Part shown: positions 53,641-63,910 of the stretch, piece by piece | Numbering within the stretch: position 1 is the first letter of the stretch | Layout of the letters: each line of letters begins with the position of its first letter | Source of the DNA: Lucinisca nassula | Lineage: Eukaryota; Mollusca; Bivalvia; Lucinida; Lucinidae | Direction: 5' to 3' | Length of the DNA: 64,000 nucleotides | Assembly: GCA_963580285.1 (NCBI GenBank) | Contig: OY757015.1 | Coordinates: 150,410,082-150,474,081, forward strand | Position numbers and translations under genes: made by a program | The notes under the pieces: model-generated | Seen by the model: only the letters and a program-made list of their open reading frames with translations | Told to the model about the DNA's origin: nothing | The model's database searches: none

Positions 53641-53779
53641 TGTGGCAAACAGTGCAGACCCTGATGAGACCCCTACAGTGTTTGCTCAGGCCTCTGTCTG
53701 AATACACATGGTAAATGTAGTAATAAGCATTGTGCTTATGCTTGCAACACAACTTGTATGTATGTCCTATCAACCTTAC

Positions 53780-53974
53780 CCGTATACTCTGCCACCGACT
53801 TCTCTTCTGATGTTTTGAACATGCACAGATTTGAGCCTTAAACCAGTGCACTATATAATAGAATGTCTTTGGGCTTGGAATAATGTTAAATGGAGCAGGA
53901 AGGGTCCCACTCTCATCAAAGTAACTTATCCACAGTTTAGACCGAGCAAACTTCCACTCTTCATCAGCTTGGCT
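53780..53974 (-). CDS. TRPC-like channel gene, TRP-box exon
   Basis: On the minus strand, acceptor ATTTCAG (AG 53976-53975) and donor CGG|GTAAGG (GT 53779-53778) bracket exactly 65 codons, phase 0 at both ends. The sequence includes EWKFARSKLW (TRP box, with the canonical EWKFAR), YFDESGTLPAPFNIIPSPKT (containing the second conserved TRPC box, LPxPFNxIPSPK) and a basic end SKHQKRSRWQSIR. These boxes follow S6 in TRPC channels and couple gating to the cytoplasmic tail. Identity as a TRPC-family exon is secure. Confidence 0.92.
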
Positions 53975-54672
53975 CTGAAATGTTGAACAAAACATTACAA
54001 TGATAAGGTAACCATTATTTGTTATTTCGATTCTTGACAGGGAAAATAGGATTACATTACCTGGCTGGAGAGGGAAAATTGCCCAAGCCTTTGGGTGAGG
54101 GCACATATATATATATTATATTTGCCTTACCAAATATGAAGAGAATCTAACATGTGGTTAAGGAGATTTGAGCAATCAAAATGGTTTAACACAAAACTTT
54201 GACATAAAGGTTGACGGACAGACAGAAGTACGAATGAAGAAACGAATGAAAAAATGAATGAATGAACAGATGGAAAGAAGAAAACTAATACACCTGACAT
54301 ACTTCATATGCCGGGGGTATAATAAAGCTCGAGGTCAGCATTTTCATCATAGCATGTGGATTACCTACTGTATTTTGTACTTGTATAAGGCTAAGGTGTA
54401 GTCGCCCTCTTTAATAAAATCTTCACTTACTTAAAACACTTATTATCTCAAACCGAGATATTTCAAACTGCTGCTTCAGTCAAACTAAATCACAATGCGT
54501 ATCTTATATTTCAGCTCCTGCCTTCTCAAACCACAGTTGTCTCAAAAAGCTTTGAGAAAATCATTAATGAGGATCAACTGTATTTTCATACAAACATTTC
54601 ATACACATTGACAAAAATATTGAAGTGTAAGCTGCTCTCTGTATCAGTTGATCTAATTTGAGAAAATGGGTC
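53975..54672. other. Intron, no recognised feature
   Basis: AT-rich. Includes TATATATATA (about 54106) and a GACGGACAGACAGA scrap near 54213. The open frame running past the exon donor is intronic. Confidence 0.45.
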
Positions 54673-54676
54673 TTAA

Positions 54677-55110
54677 CCCTTATCCTGCTGTCCATGATAA
54701 CCCCTACCTTTGCAAACAGTGTAGCTCCAGATCAAATGGCTTCTGAAGAAGTCTTATCCTGCTGAACATGACACCTCTACCTTTGCAAACAGTGTAGATC
54801 CAGATCATGTGGCTTCTGAAGAAGCCATCTGATCAGGAACTACACTGTTTGTCATTAAGTTTGTTTTGTTTGTTTAATTTGAAGTTTAATTTGAAGTTTA
54901 ACATTAACGTCCACACTGTAAACGTCATTTTGGAGACGTTGCTTCCAATTTTGTGGGACTTTTACCCGACATTGAGATGAAATGACATCTCAAGCCCTGC
55001 CGCCCAATGAAAAAGTTTGTGAATTTAAAAGAGAAAATTTTAACATGTAATCTGATTGGCTGACAGTCAGAAATAGGTGTGGCTAATTAAAATATTCAGC
55101 AGGATAAGGG
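54677..55110. mobile_element. CCCTTATCCTGCTGA-family MITE with internal duplication and nested SINE
   Basis: TTAA at 54673-54676 then CCCTTATCCTGCTG; right end CAGCAGGATAAGGG near 55097. A second start (CTTATCCTGCTGAACATGAC) at 54752 shows partial tandem duplication. A SINE fragment (54865-55012) with AAGTTTGT duplications (54857-54864, 55013-55020) splits it. Confidence 0.65.
54865..55012 (-). mobile_element. Truncated SINE with 8-bp target duplication
   Basis: The inverted tail TTTGTTTAATTTGAAGTTTA starts it and it breaks off at CCGCCCAATGA. AAGTTTGT flanks both sides. It lies inside a MITE. Confidence 0.7.
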
Positions 55111-55214
55111 TTTACATTCTCCAAATAATGTTTTTCAATTGTACATGCACAGCCAAGTACAGTAAAATTCCTATATTAAGACCACCTTTGGGACTGTTCA
55201 AAAGTGGTCTTTAA

Positions 55215-55437
55215 CCCATTTCAGACCGGAAACCCCAACATGGGTACCCTGGCAAACAGTGCAGGCCCAGATCAGAGGCTGCAGAACGCGGCATCTGATC
55301 AGGGCCTACACTGTTTGCAAAAAGATAAGCCATTTCCCGAATAAATTTTGAAGAACACACAACTTGACACCCCTAAATTTTGAAATGAACTCCTGCCATT
55401 TATTAGCTGGAAGATTCCATTTGGTACAAAAGGGGTA
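55215..55437. mobile_element. CCCATTTCAGACC-family MITE
   Basis: TTAA at 55211-55214, then CCCATTTCAGACCGG; right end GTACAAAAGGGGTAAAG has lost TTAA. It interrupts a segment with TTAAGACCACCTTTGGGACT (left) and GCGGTCCCTGACC (right). Confidence 0.65.
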
Positions 55438-55596
55438 AAGCGGTCCCTGACCAGAGGACACTGTATGCAGAAAAGGCAAAGAAAGAATAACTGTAACCTA
55501 CTAAATAAGCTTCTAAAAGCAGATTTGGTCTTAATTTTAGGGGGTCTTAAAAGCTTCATTTAATTGTACATGTACTCTATCCTTATGACATGGTTC

Positions 55597-55808
55597 ATTA
55601 TCCTGCTGTTCACGACAACCCCTACCTTTGCAAACAGTGCAGATCCAGATCAGATGGCTTCTGAAGAAGCCACCTGATCAGTATCTGCACTGTTTCACAT
55701 TCAGTTTCAAATGTTTGTGAATTTGAACGAAAATCCTATATCCTGTAATCTGATTGGCTGATAGTCAGAAATGGGTGTGGCTAATTTAAATATTCAGCAA
55801 GATAAGGG
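55597..55808. mobile_element. CCCTTATCCTGCTGA-family MITE
   Basis: The hairpin core GATCCAGATCAGATGGCTTC and right end CAGCAAGATAAGGG run directly into TTAA (55809-55812). Confidence 0.65.
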
Positions 55809-55812
55809 TTAA

Positions 55813-56033
55813 CCCATTTCAGACTGGAAACCCCTTAACGGGTACCATGGCAAACAGTACAGGCCCAGATCAGATGCCGCAGAACGAGGCGTCTGCTCAG
55901 GGCCGCCACTGTTTGCTAAAAGTTAAGCCATTTTGCAAATCAATTTTGAAGAAAACACAACCTGACACCCCTAAATTTCGAAATGGACTCCTGCGATATA
56001 TAAGGTGGAAGATTCCATTTGGTACAAAAAGGG
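55813..56033. mobile_element. CCCATTTCAGACC-family MITE next to a TRPC splice donor
   Basis: It shares the TTAA at 55809-55812 with the preceding MITE and ends at TTAA 56034-56037. That is 13 bases from the donor GT at 56050-56049 of the TRPC pore exon. Confidence 0.75.
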
Positions 56034-56050
56034 TTAATACAGATACTTAC

Positions 56051-56246
56051 CGAGATGTTCTGGTAGCTGTTACTCATCATGGCAATGAGCAAATTGAGCA
56101 AGACAACAAAAGCAATCCAACTATAACTGCCAAACATGAGTTTACCAATAAACTCGGTGAACTCGTGAGGCTCCTCTAACTCGGAGTGTTCCAGGTCAAC
56201 CAGTCCATAGATAGCCCAGTACAAACTCTGAATTATCTCAAATAAA
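56051..56246 (-). CDS. TRPC-like channel gene, pore and S6 exon
   Basis: On the minus strand, TTTTCTGTTTTCAG acceptor (AG 56248-56247) and donor TCG|GTAAGT (GT 56050-56049) bracket 196 nt: one base completing a codon, then 65 codons. The peptide contains SLYWAIYGL, corresponding to the TRPC pore LFW region, then HEFTEFIGKLMFGSY and the S6 helix AFVVLLNLLIAMMSNSYQ. The LLNLLIAMM-NSYQ signature is diagnostic of TRPC/TRP-gamma channels. It ends in phase 0 and continues into the TRP-box exon. Earlier exons are not in the window. Confidence 0.92.
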
Positions 56247-56904
56247 CTGAAAACAGAAAATACGGATCAGCTGGTTCAAAGTGGGTCTGGCTCAGAAAAC
56301 ATGTACACTCACTTCTTTTCAGTTCTGTGGTGAATTCCTTGCTCACAAAGGATAACCCTGATGATGCTAAGGGAATGTATGGTGGCTGGAAAAAGTCTCC
56401 CTGCCCTTCATCATAGTGTAGTTTATATTTTCTTGTCCTTTGGGATCATTGATTCCATGATAGAATTTTGAAAATATCTGAGGGCCACTGGTGAGGCCTA
56501 ACTGGCCAAAACTAGCTAGTCTGGATCAGAAAACATGTACACTCCATACACCATACTTTTCAGTCCTGTGGTGAATTCCTTATTTCTAAAGGATAACCCT
56601 TTTCTGGAATAGAGTTACTGAATTCATAAAGCAAAATTGCAACTGCCTTGTCTGAGTTAAATATGCCACACTCTGGTTAAAAGGTAATTTGATATGGTTG
56701 ATATAACTGTTTTCGAATATAACACAGTTGGAACAGGCCTCGAAGAGCACTGACTCTTAATCATTAGGTCTCTCACCGCTGTGGGTCTGAGCCTCGCTCA
56801 AGTTACATGTAAGACGCCAAGTTCTGCAACAGAAGGCCATGTGGTTTTTCTTCAAGTACTCTGGTTTTCACCCACCTGTGATTAACAGTCAGCTAGAAAT
56901 AAGT
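56247..56904. other. Intron, no recognised feature
   Basis: A diverged repeat of CAGAAAACATGTACACTC occurs twice (56294, 56526). 56740-56900 resembles a SINE scrap (CTCTTAATCATTAGGTCTCT). No upstream TRPC exon is seen. Confidence 0.4.
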
Positions 56905-58545
56905 GAAACTAGAGCTGTCAGTGAAACTGACTAGGGCCCCGGCAGCGCTATCAGAGGAGTAGGAAAATTTGTGGACGGACAGACAGACAGACGGACGGAC
57001 AGAGTGATTACTATAGGGCACCCACACTTTCAGTGCGGGGCCCTAATAATAACAAAGTTATTAATTGGACACAGGAAAGACCCTTTTTTGACCTTTAACC
57101 TCTAAGTATGACCTTGACCTTTGAGGTACGGACCTGAGTCTTGCGCGCAACACTCCATCACATTATGGTTAACATTTCTGCCAAGTAATATTTAAATCCA
57201 TCCAGGAATAAGAAAGTTATGGAGGATAAAAAAATTTGTGGACGGACAGACAGACAGACAGACAGACGGATGGATGGACAGAGTGATTACTATAGGGCAC
57301 CCACACTTTCAGTGCGGGGCCACATTATGGTTAACATTTCTGCCAAGTAATATTTAAATCCATCCAGCAATAATAACACAGTTATTAATTGGACACAGGA
57401 AAGACCCTTTTTTGACCTTTAACCTCTAAGTATGACCTTGACCTTTGAGGTACGGACCTGAGTCTTGCGCGCAACACTCCATCACATTATGGTCAACACT
57501 TCTGCCATCCAGGAATAATAATAACAAAGTTATTAATTGGACACAGGAAAGACCCTTTTTTGACCTTTAACCTCTAAGTATGACCTTGACCTTTGAGGTA
57601 CGGACCTGAGTCTTGCGCGCAACACTCCATCACATTATGGTTAACATTTCTGACAAGTAATATTTAAATCCATCCAGGAATAAGAAAGTTATGGAGGATA
57701 AAAAAATTTGTGGACGGACAGACGGACAGACAGACCTTTAACCTCTAAGTATGACCTTGACCTTTGAGGTACGGACCTGAGTCTTGCGCGCAACACTCCA
57801 TCACATTATGGTTAACATTTCTGACAAGTAATATTTAAATCCATCCAGGAATAAGAAAGTTATGGAGGATAAAAAAATTTGTGGACGGACAGACGGACGG
57901 ACGGACCCACATTTTGGGTTTGTGTGGCTGCACCTGTCCTAAAATTTTTATGTGGCTAACGGTTTATGTGGCTATAAGACACACAAATCTGTACATCTAA
58001 TGTGGCTAGCCACACAAACTTTGGACATCAGCCACATAAAGGCTGTCTGTACGAAACCGTCTTTGTCTAAACTTATGTGGCTACCAGAGGTTGTGATATC
58101 TAGCCCTCTAAAGGTAGAACAGAACTTTCTTTATAGTGCACTGATACATCTTATGGGTCTAGCTTCTCACATAGAGGGACTTTTTCCTACTGCAGCATTC
58201 AGCCCCAGGACAGCCAGTTAAATTTATGTGGCTCAGCCCCATAATCTCAAAGTTTAGCCTCATAATCCTGGACATCCATGTCCAAGGATGTCCAAGGTGA
58301 TGGACATAAATTTATGTGTCTTTTTTTTATTTGATTTTTCTAGTCCCCCTGAACCCCTCTGTACTAACAGAAAAATGGGTTTGTGAGGCTAGCCACACAA
58401 ACCCATTTTGCCACACAAAACCCTTCTGTACCTAAAAGAAGCCACATAAACCCATTTTGTAAGAACGAACAGACAGACAGACGGATGGACAGAGTGTTTA
58501 CTATCGGGCACCCACACTTTCAGTGCGGGGCCCTAATAATCTTGA
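56905..58545. repeat. Tandem-core element hosting a TIR element
   Basis: It starts AGAGCTGTCAGTGAAACTGA and TAGGGCCCCGG. Repeated units of about 200-240 bp follow (GACCTTTGAGGTACGGACC, GGTTAACATTTCTG, AAGTTATGGAGGATAAAAAA), most ending in GACGGACAGACAGA microsatellites. The terminal hairpin (GGGCACCC...TGCGGGGCCCTAATAAT) occurs three times (57016, 57296, 58507). 57907-58462 is a separate insertion. Confidence 0.65.
57907..58462. mobile_element. TIR element packed with TGTGGCTA motifs
   Basis: Ends ACATTTTGGGTTTGTGTGGC (57909) and GCCACATAAACCCATTTTGT (58441) are inverse copies with two mismatches. It sits inside a GACG microsatellite. At least nine copies of TGTGGCT or its complement AGCCACA occur in both orientations. 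At about 58374-58412 AAATGGGTTTGTGAGGCTAG and the following CCACACAAACCCATTT form a near-perfect palindrome. No transposase. Confidence 0.65.
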
Positions 58546-58569
58546 AAGGGACATAAAAAATACAGTTGG

Positions 58570-58690
58570 AAGATGGAAATGCAAAATGTAGAGATTATAT
58601 AAAAAAATGATAATAAATAGTCATTTTTCTATATAATCTATACATTAATTTTGTTTTGATATAAAATGGCTGTTTAGCGGAAATAAACTT
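58570..58690. mobile_element. Hairpin MITE, ATAGATTATATAGAAAA family
   Basis: GAGATTATATAAAAAAATGA and TCATTTTTCTATATAATCTA are inverse arms; TTGATATAAAATGGCTGTTT follows as in other copies. Confidence 0.55.
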
Positions 58691-58945
58691 TTCTGTGGAT
58701 CCCAAAAATAGTTTTAAAATGAAGTTGTAGTATAACTGTTTCGTTCATTATGAAAACAGGCCTTTTTTAAAATATTCAAATTTTTACCACCAAAAATATA
58801 GGAATTTTCTGATAAAAGTTCTGTTTGTTTTTTTTATATATATATAATTCTGCTCAAAACATAGATTGTGAGAATGCGTTAGAATTGCCTCGCTGAGGTG
58901 GTTCTAGCGAGTACCAACAATATATGTTTCTAAGCTGAAATAAGA

Positions 58946-60305
58946 AACAAGACGACCATGATGGTCCTGGGTTGTTCACCAGGGCCATCTTGTAGAAATG
59001 AAAGTGTAGGTAATATATGGTGGAGTAGAGGGTTTGAGCAATTTTGGTTGACACAAGGAGGTTTTTATAATTTTAGCTCTCGTGGCCATCTTGTTCATCC
59101 AACACAACAGTTTGAGCAATTTTTGGAAGAGGGCCACCCAAGGACTATTCTTGTGAAATTAATTCCAAATTCATCCACCGGTTAAGCAGGAGAATATATT
59201 TAAAAGTTCTTCTATTATTAGGTCTGGTGGCCACCTTTTTCATCCCAGCAGAATTGTTTGAACAATTTTAATAGAGGGTCACCCAAGAAACATTCCTGTT
59301 AAATTATTATGAAATCCACCCACTGGTTAAGGAGAAGAAGTCGTTTGAAGGTTTTTCTATTTTTAGCTCTGGAGGCCATCTTGGTCATCCAAACAGAACG
59401 TTTGGCCCTCGCCCATCGGGCTTGAATATATGGGCTGCATGATGCTTCCACGCAGAGCTGAAACCGACCTGCACACAAGTACTGGTAAACCACTTAGAGG
59501 ATCTAAACCTGCCCAGGCAAAGTGGTGCGAGCCGGCCCGTCCATACTTATAAACCCTATTATGTAGTTTCATTGGGCGGCAGGGCTTGAAATGTCATTTC
59601 ATCTCAATGTCTGGTAAAAGTCCCACAAAATTGGAAGCAATGTCTCCAAAATGACCTTTACAGTGTTGACAGGGATGTTAAACCTCAAATCAAACAAAAA
59701 AAAAAACAAGCAGAACGCTTTGAGCAATTTTGGAAAGAGGTCACCTTAGAAACATTCCTGTGAAATTATTTCAAAATCCATCCACTGGTTAAGGAGCAGA
59801 TGTCATTTAAAGGTTTTTGTATTTTTAGCTCTGGAGGCCATCTTGTTTGTTTATCAGAGCGGAATGGTTTGAGCAATTTTGGTAGATGGTCACCCAAGGA
59901 ACATTCCTGTAAAATTATTTCGAAATCCATCCACTGGTTAAGGAGGAGATGTCTTTTAAAGGTTTTCTATTTTTAGCTGTGGTGGCCATCTTGTCCATCC
60001 AAGTGGAACGGTTTGAGCAATTTTGGTTGAGGGTCACTCAAGGAACATTCCGGTGAAATTGTATCGACATCCATCCGTTGGTTAAGGAGCAGAAGTCGTT
60101 TAAAGTTTGTTTTTTTCTATTTTAGCCCTGGTGGCCATCTTGTTCATCTGGGCGGAGCAGTTTGAGCAATTTTGGTTGAGGGTCACCCAAGGAACATTCT
60201 TGTGCAGTTATTTCAAAATCCATCTAATGGTTAAGGAAGAGAAGTCTTTTAAAGCTTTTTCTATTTTTAGCTCCGGTGGCCATCTTGTTCATCCTGAGCT
60301 AAAAA
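58946..60305. repeat. Tandem-core element, about 140-bp units
   Basis: It starts AACAAGACGACCATGATGGT with a GACCATGATGGTC hairpin. Units share TTTTAGCTCTGGTGGCCATC, GGTTTGAGCAATTTTGG and CAAGGAACATTCCTGTGAAA, about seven copies. It ends GAGCTAAAAATAAC. A SINE is inserted at 59401-59710. Confidence 0.6.
59401..59710 (+). mobile_element. SINE with CAGAACG target duplication
   Basis: CAGAACG at 59394-59400 and 59711-59717 flanks it. The head is GCCCATCGGGCTTG and the tail TTAAACCTCAAATCAAAC followed by a short A run. Confidence 0.7.
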
Positions 60306-60390
60306 TAACATGTACCTCCGTAAACCCCAGTTTTACTAAATAAAAGTGGGGTTTATGGGAATCAAAATCATGTAGGCTTGTTTTCGTGAT

Positions 60391-60650
60391 GGATCGTTTC
60401 AGTATCATCTGATTCAAATGTGATATGTTATTCCTCATATGTCATTAATATGTACTTGAGTGAATAAAGTGTTTGTCTGTCTGTCTGTCTGTCTGTCCAG
60501 CTGCACACACATGCCATTTTGTGCAAACAGAACAAGTTTTGAACAAAACAATAAATTGTCACAAACCCAATAGCATCATATAACATTGCTTTTTATTGGC
60601 TGGCATTTTGTTTTAGGCAGCTAAACACACTTGCCATTTTGTGCAAATAG
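60391..60650. other. Intron with GTCT microsatellite
   Basis: (GTCT)n at 60474-60498. TGCCATTTTGTGCAAA occurs twice (60511, 60632). Otherwise nothing recognised. Confidence 0.5.
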
Positions 60651-63203
60651 AAAACAAGAGGCTCAATGAGCCTAAACCGCTCACCTGAGGAACTTAAGTT
60701 TTAACAATTCACAGACTTGACTACTAAATCTGCTAATAGAATCCAGCCCATTGACCCTTACAGGATATAAGTCATCATTATTGCATTGCATTCCAAGTTT
60801 GAGACTTCTAGCTTCTATAGTTCCTGAGAAATCTTTGACGAAAATTTAACATTGGTCAAAATGGAGAGAAAGAAGAATGAAAGAACAGATGAACAAATAA
60901 GCTGAGAAAGCCCAATGTCTCTTACACAAAATAAGTCATCATTATTCTACTGAATACCAAATTTGATGCTTCTAGCTTTTATAGTTCCTGAGAAATCTTT
61001 GATTAAAAATTTAACATTGGTCTATTATCTCTATATGGAGAGAAAGAAGAATGAAGGAACAAATGAACCAGACTAGCTCCAAAACCTAATGCAGCCTTTC
61101 CCCTAGCCCAATGGTGCTACACATAAAATTTAAACAAGATTGGTCGACTGCCTTCTGAGATATGCTTCATTGAAAGTGTGGACGACGGATGGACGGACGA
61201 CAGACGACGGACTCCGGAGCCTTGGTATACTATCAGCTCACTGGAGCCTTTGGCTCAGGTGAGCTAAAAATTCAAGTCGCTATTTCTGTCACAACATTTT
61301 CCCTACGTTAAGTCTATGGGCAAATTTTTTTGTCTCTCAAGGTCACGTAACTCCGAGGTCAATATTCCGATTCGGCCCAAAATCGAACTTAACCGAGATT
61401 TTATGCCTGTCCTCGTTACCTGCAAGTTTGAAGCTGATATGAATAAAAATAAAGTTGCTATCGTGGTCACAACGTATTTTTTTATGCTCAAGGGCAGGTA
61501 ACTCCAAGGCAAATATTCCGATTCGGCCCAAAATCAAACTTAACCGAGATTTTATGTCTGTCCTCGTTACCTGCAAGTTTGAAGCTGATCTGAAAAAAAT
61601 TCAAGTCGCTATCGTAGTCGCAACATTTTCCCTAATTAAGTCTATGGGCAAATTTTTTGTCGCTCAAGGTCACGCAACTCCGAGGTCAATATTCCGATTC
61701 GGCCCAAAATTGAACTTAACCGAGATTTTATGCCTGTCCTCGTTACCTGCAAGTTTGAAGCTGATATGAATAAAAATAAAGTTGCTATCGTGGTCACAAC
61801 GTATTTTTTTATGCTCAAGGGCAGGTAACTCCAAGGCAAATAATCCAATTCGGCCCAAAATCGAACTTAACCGAGATTTTATGTCTGTCCTCGTTACCTG
61901 CAAGTTTGAAGCTGATCTGAAAAAAATTCAAGTCGCTATCGTAGTCACAACATTTTCCCTATGTAAAGTCTATGGGCAAATTTTTTGTCGCTCAAGGTCA
62001 TGTAACTCCGAGGTCAATATTCCGATTCGAACTTAACTGAGATTTTATGCCTGTCCACGTTACCTGCAAGTTTGAAGCTGATCTGAATAAAAATAAAGTT
62101 GCTATCGTGGTCACAACATATTTTTTTATGCTCAAGGGCAGGTAACTCCAAGGCAAATAATCCGATTCGGCCCAAAATCGAACTTGATCGAGATTTTATG
62201 CCTGTACTGGTTATCTGCAAGAATGAAGTCGATCAGAAAAAAATTGACAGAGCTAGAGTGATGACAAGCTTTTTCCTATGTGAAGTCTATGGGAGCTAGA
62301 TGTTGCCATGGCAACCAGAGTTCCACTCAGATCTGCCTGAAAACCTAATGAAGCCTTTCCACTTGCCCAATAATGCGACACATGAAATTTGATCAAAGTT
62401 GGCCAAGTAGTCTTTAAGATATACATTTTTGAAATTCCCATTAACCCTAATGCAAAAACACACAAGGGCAGGTAACTCCTAAGTGAATGATCCGATTCTG
62501 CCAGTTATCGAACTTGACCGAGATTTCATGGCTGTGCTGGTTATCTGCAAGAATAAAGCCAATCTGAAAATAATTGAAGCAGCTACGGTGATGACAACAT
62601 TCTCCCCATGTTAAGTCAATAGGCAATTTTTTCAACGCTCAAGGGCACGTAACTCCTGAGTGAATAATCCGATTCAGCCCAAAATTGAACTTGATCGAGA
62701 TTTCATGCCTGTCCTCGTTATCTGCAAGAATGAAGTTGATCAGAAAAAAATTGACGGAGCTAGAGTGATGACAAGCTTTTTCCTATGTTAAGAACGCTCA
62801 AGGGCACGTAACTCCTGAGTGAATAATCCGATTCAGCCCAAAATCGAACTTGATCGAGATTTCATGCCTGTCCTCGTTATCTGCAAGAATGAAGACAATC
62901 AGAAAAAAATTGACGGAGCTAGAGTGATGACAAACTTTTTCCTATGTTAAGTCTATGGGAGCTATTTGTTGCCATGGCAACCAGAGTTCCAATCCGATCT
63001 GCCCGAAAACAGTATGCAGCCTTTCCCCCTACCTGATAATGCTTCACATGAAATTTGATCAAGATTGGCCCACTGGTTCCGGAGATATACTTCTTTGAAA
63101 GTGTGGACGAAGACGGACGACGACGGACGACGACGGACGACGGACGCCGGCTCGTGGTATACTAATACCTCACATGAGCCTTCGGCTCAGGTGAGCTAAA
63201 AAA
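60651..63203. repeat. Tandem-core elements, about 160-bp units in two tiers
   Basis: 60651 opens AACAAGAGGCTCAATGAGCC. A first end is reached at 61240-61268 (GAGCCTTTGGCTCAGGTGAG + CTAAAA). From 61269 a further array of 160-bp units alternates two subtypes, giving a period near 327 bp (CGATTCGGCCCAAAATCGAA, TGTCCTCGTTACCTGCAAGT). It runs to a GACGGACGACGACGG microsatellite (63108-63145) and the end GAGCCTTCGGCTCAGGTGAG (63176). No genes. Confidence 0.6.
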
Positions 63204-63383
63204 GCTAAGGTATTGTCAATATCACCATGAAAATTGCTTTTTTATTCCCTGGTATGTTGGTTTCGAGTTGCAGGTAAGTTTTGATTAAAGCAGGTGAAAA
63301 AGGATATTAAAATGGGATTAACTGTATTGAAAATTGTCATGTTGGGAGGTAAATTGACAGTTTTATGGTTGCATATTCTGTTT

Positions 63384-63908
63384 TATGGTCCCACTGGAGT
63401 GTCACAGTAAAATGGATGATCCAATTCCCTAAATGAAAATTCTGAATACACAACTTCATTATAACACGGTTTGTTATAACACGGTTTTGGATATAATGCG
63501 GTTTCAAGATGGATCTCAAAAATGTATAGATTATATAGAAAAATGACCATTAATGGTCATTTTTCAATATAATCTTTACATTTTTGTTTGGATATAACAC
63601 GGTTGTTTAACTAACATGATTTTGGCTTTGGACCCCATTAATAGTGTTATATGGTCCCACTGGAGTGCCACAGTAAAATGGATGATCCAATTCCCAAAAT
63701 GAAAATTCTGAATACACCAAAACTTCATTATAACATGGTTTCTTATAACACAGTTTTGGATATAATGCCGTTTCAAGATGGATCCCAAAAATGTATAGAT
63801 TATATAGAAAAATGACCATTAATGGTCATTTTTCAATATAATCTATACATTTTTGTTTGGATAAAACACGGTTTTTTAACTAACATGATTTTGGTTTTGG
63901 ACCCCATT
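63384..63908. repeat. Tandem duplication of a 265-bp unit with hairpin
   Basis: 63384-63648 and 63649-63908 are near-identical: TATGGTCCCACTGGAGTG, TAACACGGTTTTGGATATAA and the palindrome AAAAATGACCATTAATGGTC/ATTTTT with ATAGATTATATAG arms. This shows the full structure of the hairpin MITE family seen elsewhere. 63204-63383 is unassigned. Confidence 0.7.
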
Positions 63909-63910
63909 AA

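Larger units (their letters stand above)
58752..60390. mobile_element. Fold-back element split by a tandem-core element
   Basis: The left part 58752-58945 (GAAAACAGGCC end; AGAATTGCCTCGCTGAGGTG hairpin) stops at AATAAG. The right part 60306-60390 resumes with AATAACATGTACC, the AAACCCCAGTTTTACT hairpin and GTAGGCTTGTTTTCG. The two join as in uninterrupted copies at 53357 and 45577. Confidence 0.6.

Noticed and set aside
61303..62300. Multiple overlapping frames on both strands
   Set aside because: They repeat with the 160-bp units and have no conserved protein features.
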